Shown one piece after another: positions 58,570 to 64,000 of a stretch of DNA of 64,000 nt; within the stretch, counting starts at the first letter, position 1, and the number at the start of each line of letters is the position of its first letter. This stretch comes from Janibacter melonis (GTDB lineage: Bacteria > Actinomycetota > Actinomycetes > Actinomycetales > Dermatophilaceae), in the NCBI RefSeq assembly GCF_020567375.1, contig NZ_JAJBZM010000002.1, positions 248,001 through 312,000 of the forward strand, read 5' to 3'. The position numbers were made by a program, and so were the translations under genes. Below the pieces are notes generated by a model that searched no databases, was not told the DNA's origin, and saw only the letters and a program-made list of their open reading frames with translations.

Positions 58570-59124
58570 GTGCAGCTACGTCATCACCACGAGGTCGACG
58601 CGAGCGTCGACCACCTCTGGGCCGCCTTCACCGACCTGCGCCGGGTCGGGCGCTGCTTCCCCGGGGCGCAGGTCACCGAGGTGACCGGCGACGACTTCGT
58701 CGGCGCCCTCAAGGTCAAGCTCGGGCCGGTCACCCTCACCTACGACGGCGACGGCACCCTCACGCAGGCCGACGAGTCGGCCCGCCACGCGCAGATCCGG
58801 GCGAAGGGGGCGGAGCGTCACGGCTTCGGCAAGGCCGACATCGTCATCGACCTCGAGCTCTCGGAGGTGGAGGGCGGCCGCACGGGCGTCGACCTCACGA
58901 CGAGCCTCGACGTGCGCGGCGCCCCGACCAACCTCGGCGGCGGGATCGCCCAGCGCGCCTCCGACCCGCTCATCGAGCGCTTCGTCCACTGCCTCGCGGG
59001 ACCGGCCTCGGCGAAGGAGGGCGGCCCGGACGACGAGCCGCTCGACGTCGGCCGCGCGGTGCTCCCCGGGCTCGTGGCGTCGTACGGCCGCTCGGTGCTG
59101 GGCCGCTTCGGACGCGGCCGATGA
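58570..59124 (+). CDS. SRPBCC-family protein (CoxG-like)
   Basis: A 184-aa protein of the START/SRPBCC fold, CoxG branch: LRHHHEVDASVDHLWAAFTD, RCFPGAQVTEVTGDDFVGAL, KVKLGPVTLTYDG and a helix-strand finish at DPLIERF. In CO dehydrogenase operons CoxG anchors the enzyme at the membrane, but many actinobacterial copies are unrelated to CO oxidation, and no cox genes are seen here. It overlaps the following SDR-type gene by 4 bases. Confidence 0.83.
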   Translation: MQLRHHHEVDASVDHLWAAFTDLRRVGRCFPGAQVTEVTGDDFVGALKVKLGPVTLTYDGDGTLTQADESARHAQIRAKGAERHGFGKADIVIDLELSEVEGGRTGVDLTTSLDVRGAPTNLGGGIAQRASDPLIERFVHCLAGPASAKEGGPDDEPLDVGRAVLPGLVASYGRSVLGRFGRGR

Positions 59125-60104
59125 GGGTCCTCGTCACGGGGGCCCGCGGGTACGTCGGCTCCCGGCTCGTCCCCGCCCTGCTCGCCCGCGGTCACGAGGT
59201 CGTCGCGACGAGCTCCGACGGCAGCTCGCGCACCGGGTACCCCTGGCGCGACGCGGTGGAGTGGCGGCCGATGGACGTCTTCGACGCCGGGCAGGTCCGA
59301 CGCGCCGTCGACGGGGTCGATGCCGTCGCCTACCTCATCCACGGCCTCGACGACCGCGACTACGTCGCGCGCGACCGGCAGGCCGCGCAGACGATGCGCG
59401 CCGCGGTCGACGCCGCCGGGGTCGAGCACCTCGTCTACCTCTCCGGGCTGGTGCCGCAGGGCACCCCCGACGAGCACCTCTCCGACCACCTGCGCTCGCG
59501 CCTCGAGGTCGAGGACGTGCTCACCGCGCGCGAGGGGAGCAGCCTGACGCTGCGTGCCGCGATCGTCATGGGGTCGGGGTCGTCGAGCTTCGAGGTCGTG
59601 CGCCAGGTCTCTCGGCGCATCCCGCTCGTGCGCCCGGTGCCCGTGTGGATGCGCGGCACCCGGGTGCAGCCGATCGCGGTGAGCGACACGGTCGAGTACC
59701 TCGTGCTCGCGCTCGAGTCGCCCGGGACCCGGGGCTACCTCGACATCGGCGGCCCCGACGTGCTCACCTACCCCGAGCTGCTGCGGGTCTACGCCGACGT
59801 CGTCTCGGCCACCCGGGTGCAGGTGCCCCTGCCGTGGATGCCCGCCGGGCTCATGGGCTCGATCGCCGGCGCCCTCACCGACGTGCCCACCGAGACGGTC
59901 GAGGCGCTCGTGCACTCGCTCGAGCACGACATGATCTGCCATCTCGACGCCCGTGACGTGCTCGGCGAGCCCGGGCGCACCCTCGTCGGGGTGCGCGAGT
60001 CGATGAGCCGCTCCCTGCTCCCCTTCGACCCCGCGCACGACGGCGCGGCGACGGGGGAGGACCCCCACCGGCCCTCGCTCGGCGACCCCGTCTGGTCGCG
60101 GTAG
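59121..60104 (+). CDS. NAD(P)-binding atypical SDR / NmrA-like protein
   Basis: A 327-aa protein with the Rossmann motif VTGARGYVGSRLVP (TGxxGxxG) and the atypical-SDR features AYLIHGLDDRDYVARDRQAA and LVYLSGLVP. A catalytic YxxxK is not evident, so it may be a regulator or isomerase rather than a classical reductase. The ATG overlaps the CoxG-like stop (ATGA), so the pair is co-translated. Confidence 0.82.
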   Translation: MRVLVTGARGYVGSRLVPALLARGHEVVATSSDGSSRTGYPWRDAVEWRPMDVFDAGQVRRAVDGVDAVAYLIHGLDDRDYVARDRQAAQTMRAAVDAAGVEHLVYLSGLVPQGTPDEHLSDHLRSRLEVEDVLTAREGSSLTLRAAIVMGSGSSSFEVVRQVSRRIPLVRPVPVWMRGTRVQPIAVSDTVEYLVLALESPGTRGYLDIGGPDVLTYPELLRVYADVVSATRVQVPLPWMPAGLMGSIAGALTDVPTETVEALVHSLEHDMICHLDARDVLGEPGRTLVGVRESMSRSLLPFDPAHDGAATGEDPHRPSLGDPVWSR

Positions 60105-60150
60105 GCGCGCGCCCGCCGCAAACCCGGTGGTCGCTGTCGGCGGCCATCCC

Positions 60151-60156
60151 TAGCAT
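60151..60156 (+). promoter_or_regulatory. -10-like hexamer of the DrrAB operon
   Basis: TAGCAT lies seven bases before the GTG at 60164. An ATG at 60155 overlaps this hexamer, which argues for the GTG start. Confidence 0.45.
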
Positions 60157-60163
60157 GGCCGTC

Positions 60164-61147
60164 GTGACTGACTACGCCATCCAGGCCGAGGGCCTGCGCA
60201 AGACCTACGGCACGGTCGAGGCACTGCGGGGGGTCGACCTGGCGGCACCGACGGGCTCGGTCCTCGGGGTCCTCGGACCCAACGGCGCGGGCAAGACGAC
60301 CGCCGTCCGCATCCTCTCCACGCTCATCCCGCCCGACGCCGGGCGGGCCACCATCGCCGGTCGCGACGTCGTCTCCGACCCCGTCGGCGTCCGCGAGTCG
60401 ATCGGTGTCGCTGGGCAGTACGCCTCGGTCGACGAGTACCTCTCGGGCCGGGAGAACCTCGAGATGATCGGCCGGCTCTACCACCTGTCCCGGCGCGAGG
60501 CGCGGGCGAGGGCGGAGCAGCTGCTGCGCGACTTCCGCCTCGACGACGCCGCGGACCGTCCGGCGAAGACCTACTCGGGCGGCATGCGGCGGCGCCTCGA
60601 CCTCGCCGGCGCGCTCGTCGTGCGACCGCCCGTCGTCTTCCTCGACGAGCCCACGACCGGGCTCGACCCACGCAGCCGCGGCGACATGTGGCAGGTCATC
60701 ACCGACCTCGTGGCGGCCGGCACCACGGTGCTGCTCACGACGCAGTACCTCGAGGAGGCCGACCAGCTCGCCCACGACATCGTCGTCATCGACCAGGGCG
60801 AGGTCATCGCCCGCGGCACCTCCGACGAGCTCAAGGCCCAGGTGGGCGGCGAGCGTCTCTTCGTCACCATCGAGCAGGGTGACCGGCTGGGCGAGACCGC
60901 GACGACGCTGCGCCCGGTCGGGATCGGCGACGCCGCGGTCGACGAGCACACACGGACCCTCACCCTGCCCATCCAGACGGGCACGACCGCCCTCGTCGAC
61001 GCCGTGCAGCGGCTGTCCGACGCGGGGGTCACCGTGCAGGACATCGGCATCCGGCGCCCGACCCTCGACGACGCCTTCCTCTCCCTGACCGGGCACCGCG
61101 CCGAGAGCGCCGAGCCCGACGAGACCACGCAGGAGCAGCACGCATGA
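60164..61147 (+). CDS. ABC transporter ATP-binding protein (DrrA-like)
   Basis: A 327-aa ATPase of the daunorubicin-resistance group. Walker A GPNGAGKTT (about 38-46), ABC signature YSGGMRRRLDLA (about 138), Walker B VVFLDEPTTGLDPRSRGDMW, and the DrrA-type C-terminal block IGIRRPTLDDAFLSLTGH are present. It powers drug or lipid export with the permease encoded next (4-base overlap). Start at GTG 60164 rather than ATG 60155, based on the promoter hexamer. Confidence 0.9.
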   Translation: MTDYAIQAEGLRKTYGTVEALRGVDLAAPTGSVLGVLGPNGAGKTTAVRILSTLIPPDAGRATIAGRDVVSDPVGVRESIGVAGQYASVDEYLSGRENLEMIGRLYHLSRREARARAEQLLRDFRLDDAADRPAKTYSGGMRRRLDLAGALVVRPPVVFLDEPTTGLDPRSRGDMWQVITDLVAAGTTVLLTTQYLEEADQLAHDIVVIDQGEVIARGTSDELKAQVGGERLFVTIEQGDRLGETATTLRPVGIGDAAVDEHTRTLTLPIQTGTTALVDAVQRLSDAGVTVQDIGIRRPTLDDAFLSLTGHRAESAEPDETTQEQHA

Positions 61148-61977
61148 GCGCCCTGGTCAGCGACTCCCTGACGATCGTCAGGCGCAACCTCATCAAGATC
61201 AAGCGGGTCCCCGACCTGCTCGTCTTCACCACCATGCAGCCGATCATGTTCGTGCTGCTCTTCGGCTTCGTCTTCGGCAGCATCGCCGGGGGCGACGGGG
61301 CCGGCTACCGCGAGTTCATGATGGCGGGCATCTTCGCCCAGACGGTCGTCTTCGGCGGCACGTTCACCGGCTTCGGCATGGCCGAGGACATGCAGAAGGG
61401 CGTCATCGACCGATTCCGCACCCTGCCGATGCACCCGAGTGCGGTGCTCGTCGGGCGCACCCTGTCCGACGTCGTCAACAACGTCATCTCGCTCGTCGTC
61501 ATGGCGCTCACCGGTCTGCTCATCGGCTGGCGGCTGCGCGACGGCGTCGTCGGGGCGGTCATCGGCTTCCTCATCCTGCTGCTCTTCGCCTACGCGGTGA
61601 GCTGGATCATGGCGTGGGTGGGGCTGAAGGTCCGCACCCCCGAGGTCGTCGGCAACGCCTCCTTCCTCGTGATCTTCCCGCTGACCTTCATCGCCAACAC
61701 CTTCGTGCCCAGCGAGAACCTCCCGTCGGTGCTGCGCACCTTCGCCGGGTGGAACCCCGTCTCGACGCTCACCCACGCGGCGCGCGACAACTTCGGCAAC
61801 CTCGGCGCGCTCGGTGGTGGCGGCACCGGGATGAGCGAGGAGTCCGTGCGCTCCGCGGCCGAGTACACCTGGGCCCTGGAGAACGCCGAGATCTACACCC
61901 TCGTCTGGGTCGCCATCATCCTCGTGATCTTCGTGCCCCTCTCCACCCGCGAGTACAAGCGCGCCATGACGAAGTAG
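61144..61977 (+). CDS. ABC-2 type permease (DrrB-like)
   Basis: A 277-aa membrane protein with six hydrophobic segments and the DrrB/ABC-2 pattern: SLTIVRRNLIKIKRVPDLLV, TMQPIMFVLLFGFVFG, FGGTFTGFGMAEDMQKGVID and FRTLPMHPSAVLVGRTL near the middle, and NTFVPSENLPSVLRTFAGWN. It forms the exporter with the upstream ATPase. Substrate could be an antibiotic or a lipid; the TipA-like regulator at 54474 is a possible controller. The 366-bp gap after it holds a dispersed repeat and a promoter. Confidence 0.88.
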   Translation: MSALVSDSLTIVRRNLIKIKRVPDLLVFTTMQPIMFVLLFGFVFGSIAGGDGAGYREFMMAGIFAQTVVFGGTFTGFGMAEDMQKGVIDRFRTLPMHPSAVLVGRTLSDVVNNVISLVVMALTGLLIGWRLRDGVVGAVIGFLILLLFAYAVSWIMAWVGLKVRTPEVVGNASFLVIFPLTFIANTFVPSENLPSVLRTFAGWNPVSTLTHAARDNFGNLGALGGGGTGMSEESVRSAAEYTWALENAEIYTLVWVAIILVIFVPLSTREYKRAMTK

Positions 61978-62020
61978 CCCCTGGCGGGCCGAGGGACGAC
62001 GAAGGAGGGGCTCTTTCGCT

Positions 62021-62104
62021 GGTCGAGGTGCGACGAAGGAGCCTCGAGACCACCGCCCCCGAGGTCTCGAGGCTCAGGCCCTGGCGGGCCTTCGCACCTC
62101 GACC
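62021..62104. repeat. Inverted copy of the GGTCTCGAGG intergenic repeat
   Basis: Two versions of the element seen at 20380 face each other: GGTCGAGGTGCGA...CCTCGAGACC and GGTCTCGAGGCTC...TTCGCACCTCGACC. The pair can fold into a long imperfect hairpin after drrB. Confidence 0.75.
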
Positions 62105-62221
62105 GTCGGGGATCTCTCGCTGATCGGGTGTGACGGACGGGTCGGGCAGCGGGGGTTGTGCTCGTCCGCCTTGACTGGGCCGCTACCCACTTGGGGTGCC
62201 GGTGGTGCTCATGGGGCGATC

Positions 62222-62251
62222 TTGGTCAAGTCCGGGCGGCGATCTTACGGT
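62222..62251 (+). promoter_or_regulatory. Candidate promoter of the metalloprotease gene
   Basis: TTGGTC (62222-62227) and TACGGT (62246-62251) are separated by 18 bp, giving a leader of about 85 bases to the ATG at 62344. Two GGCGATCTT direct repeats (about 62216 and 62238) flank the -35 region and may bind a regulator. Confidence 0.45.
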
Positions 62252-62343
62252 CCACGGCAGTCCCGCTGAGCAAGCGCTTCCTACGGTCGGTGGCACCCGG
62301 GACGCGATCAGCCGCCTCGGTCCACGTCACCCCAGGAGCTCCC

Positions 62344-63150
62344 ATGAAGAGCATGACCACCCGCGTGCTGTCCGCGGCGGCTGTCGTCGGTCTGGCCGGC
62401 ATCACCGGTGCCACGGCCAGCAACGCCCAGGACCCGGACGCCCCGTCCTACGGCGAGTTCAAGAGCTCGACCTACCAGGACGCCGATGGTCAGTACATCG
62501 TCAACGGCGACATCCCGCTGAGCGGCGAAAAAGCCCTGAAGACCTTCTACGAGGAGATCGCAGCGCCCACGCCGGAGAACGAGCTCATCGTCAACACGGT
62601 CTACGGCCGCGACGACGTGTGGAGCGCCAGCCAGGCCAAGGCCCTCACCTACTGCGTGAGCGACCGCTTCGGCAGCAACAAGGCGGCCGTCGTCTCGGCG
62701 ATGAGCAGCGGTGGCAACCAGTGGGAGTCGGCCACCTCGGGCATCGACTTCACCTACGTCAGCGCCCAGGACTCCCGGTGCACGACGAGCAACAGCAACG
62801 TCACCTTCTCCGTCGAGCCGGTCACGGGCGCGAGCTACATCGCGCGCGCCTTCTTCCCCAGCACGAGCAAGTCGCAGCGCAACGTGCTCATCAACACCGA
62901 CCAGTTCTTCTCCGCCGGCGGCTGGTCGCCCTCGAACATCGTCGCCCACGAGCTGGGCCACGCCCTGGGCTTCCGGCACGAGCACACCCGCCCCGAGGCC
63001 GGCACCTGCTTCGAGGACTCGAGCTGGCGCCCGCTGACCCCGTACGACTCGGCGTCGATCATGCACTACCCCCAGTGCAACGGCTCCTCGGCCGACCTCA
63101 GCATGACCTCCACCGACCGCGCCGGGGTGCAGTCGGTCTACCCGGGCTGA
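62344..63150 (+). CDS. Secreted astacin/matrixin-like zinc metalloprotease
   Basis: A 268-aa exported protease. A Sec signal (MKSMTTRVLSAAAVVGLAGI, cleavage near ATASNA) precedes a pro-region and a metzincin catalytic domain with the zinc site HELGHALGFRHEH (about 202-214), whose third His and following Glu-His resemble astacin-type enzymes, and the Met-turn SIMHYP. Four Cys residues (about C101, C142, C220, C243) could form two disulfides. ATG at 62344 has AGGAG at a suitable distance. Codon use is less extreme in GC than neighbours (GGCGAAAAAGCC near 62523). Confidence 0.87.
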   Translation: MKSMTTRVLSAAAVVGLAGITGATASNAQDPDAPSYGEFKSSTYQDADGQYIVNGDIPLSGEKALKTFYEEIAAPTPENELIVNTVYGRDDVWSASQAKALTYCVSDRFGSNKAAVVSAMSSGGNQWESATSGIDFTYVSAQDSRCTTSNSNVTFSVEPVTGASYIARAFFPSTSKSQRNVLINTDQFFSAGGWSPSNIVAHELGHALGFRHEHTRPEAGTCFEDSSWRPLTPYDSASIMHYPQCNGSSADLSMTSTDRAGVQSVYPG

Positions 63151-63198
63151 CACCGCGCCCGAGCGAGCGGCCTGGTCAGCCTGCTCGTCGCACCACCC

Positions 63199-63244
63199 CC
63201 GCACGGGGCTGCCGTCTCCTCCTCCGGACGGCAGCCCCGTGCGG
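63199..63244. terminator. Strong bidirectional hairpin terminator
   Basis: Perfect 18-bp arms (CCGCACGGGGCTGCCGTC and its complement) enclose a 10-base loop TCCTCCTCCG between the convergent metalloprotease (stop 63150) and RecD-like (stop 63267) genes. Confidence 0.85.
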
Positions 63245-63266
63245 CGCGTCCGGCGGGTCGTGGTCC

Positions 63267-64000
63267 TCAGCGACGGGCGATGCGGTGGCGCAGCCCCGAC
63301 GCCCGCGCGGTGCGTCGTGGCACCGCGGCGCGGATCGACTCCTCGGAGCCGACGACGGTCACCCGGCTCTGCGCCCGGGTGATGGCGGTGTAGAGCAGCT
63401 CGCGGGTGAGCAGGCGCGACTCGGCGTCGGGCAGCAGCACGCTGACGTGCGCGGCCTGGCTGCCCTGGCTCTTGTGGATCGTCATCGCGTGCGCGGTCTC
63501 CGCGTCGGCCAGCGTGCTCGCGCCGTAGAGCGTGGGGTCGTCGGGGTCGCCGAAGGCGGCGACCAGCCGGTGGGCCGGCCCGAGCACGACGACACCGGTG
63601 TCGCCGTTGGACAGGCCCAGCCGGTAGTCGTTGGCGGTGACGAGCAGGGGCCGGCCCGCGTACTGCCGGGCGTGATGCCCGGTCGCCTCGCTGAGCCAGC
63701 GCTCGACGCGGGCGTTCCACGACGACACGCCCCACGGGCCGTCGCGGTGCGCGCAGAGCAGGCGGTGCTCGTCGACCGCCGCGAGCGCCGCCCCGGGGTC
63801 GCCGCGGAGCGCGAGCGAGCGCAGCCGCTCGGCCCGGCCGAGGAGATGCCCGCGCAGGGCCTCCTCCGCGCCGGCGGGGTCGGCCACCTCGACGAAGTCG
63901 ACGCTGTCGTCCTCGCTCTCGGGTCCCGCCGCCGTGCGCAGGAGGTGCATCACCTCGTCGGCATCGGCGTCGCGCACCGCGGCGGCCAGGCGTCCGATCC
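63267..64000 (-). CDS. RecD-like DNA helicase, C-terminal part (continues beyond window)
   Basis: The visible 244 or so residues are the C-terminus of a superfamily 1B helicase of the RecD (exonuclease V alpha) type: a motif-IV-like RPLLVTANDYRLGLSNGD, motif V AMTIHKSQGSQ and motif VI LYTAITRAQSRVTVVG. The frame stays open to the right edge (residues before the internal GTG at 63977 read IGRLAAA), so the Walker A half lies outside. Partner recB/recC genes would be expected upstream on the same strand. C-terminus is Arg-rich. Confidence 0.85.
   Translation of the reverse strand, partial: IGRLAAAVRDADADEVMHLLRTAAGPESEDDSVDFVEVADPAGAEEALRGHLLGRAERLRSLALRGDPGAALAAVDEHRLLCAHRDGPWGVSSWNARVERWLSEATGHHARQYAGRPLLVTANDYRLGLSNGDTGVVVLGPAHRLVAAFGDPDDPTLYGASTLADAETAHAMTIHKSQGSQAAHVSVLLPDAESRLLTRELLYTAITRAQSRVTVVGSEESIRAAVPRRTARASGLRHRIARR

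Noticed and set aside
58570-60104. CO dehydrogenase accessory operon
   Set aside because: Only a CoxG-like SRPBCC protein is present; no coxMSL or coxD/E/F homologues are in the window.

Overview
The window is very GC-rich throughout. It has dense bidirectional gene packing, many GTG starts, 4-base start/stop overlaps and a DtxR/IdeR-type iron box, all of which point to a high-GC actinobacterium. The gene set (actinobacterial NlpC/P60 hydrolase behind a c-di-AMP riboswitch, SARP/AfsR-type regulator, TipA-like MerR regulator, DrrAB exporter, LhgO, POT permease) fits a Micrococcales member, perhaps Intrasporangiaceae-like; the exact taxon is inference. No phage, transposase, CRISPR array, tRNA or rRNA is visible, so this reads as ordinary chromosome with one large accessory locus.

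Layout. Positions 1-12 kb are metabolic genes: a threonine dehydratase cut by the left edge with lhgO, an iron-regulated siderophore-interacting protein, a DsbA-like oxidoreductase, a peptide permease, a HAD phosphatase, and a MoxR-like ATPase / VWA protein / TauE module. Positions 12-25.6 kb hold a stand-alone RelA/SpoT-domain protein, a secreted subtilase lipoprotein, an NlpC/P60 hydrolase with riboswitch, several small enzymes, a GNAT-Nudix fusion, and a run of three secreted peptidoglycan-active enzymes, two of which share an almost identical 332-bp segment. A large SARP/NB-ARC/TPR regulator and SelO follow.

From about 30.6 to 54.3 kb lies a surface/exopolysaccharide locus. It holds a 1599-residue Tat-exported multidomain protein, hexapeptide acetyltransferases, at least five glycosyltransferases (one a fusion of two), a parallel beta-helix protein, an O-antigen-ligase-type polymerase, a Wzz-like chain-length protein, a WecG/TagA/CpsF transferase, a Wzx-type flippase and a five-gene sugar-nucleotide operon (oxidoreductase, epimerase, two DegT aminotransferases, NeuD-type acetyltransferase). 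Together these could make a sugar nucleotide carrying an N-acylated amino sugar, assemble a repeat unit on a lipid carrier, flip it and polymerise it outside. Two genes in the locus (45272-45964 and 46013-47092) have no function I recognise.

Positions 54.4-64 kb return to scattered genes: TipA-like regulator, nitronate monooxygenase, AlaX editing protein, SPFH protein, VOC protein, CoxG-like/SDR pair, DrrAB exporter, an astacin/matrixin-like secreted metalloprotease, and a RecD-like helicase cut by the right edge.

The strongest signals outside genes are: (1) an 8-mer, CGAAGGGG or its complement, present roughly 60-70 times by eye inside and between genes and often as close inverted pairs, some of which form terminator stems; (2) two families of dispersed intergenic palindromic repeats placed mostly between convergent gene ends; (3) a recurring -10-like hexamer exactly 6-7 bases before ATG/GTG, implying widespread leaderless transcription; (4) a perfect loop-free 50-bp palindrome; (5) a c-di-AMP riboswitch.
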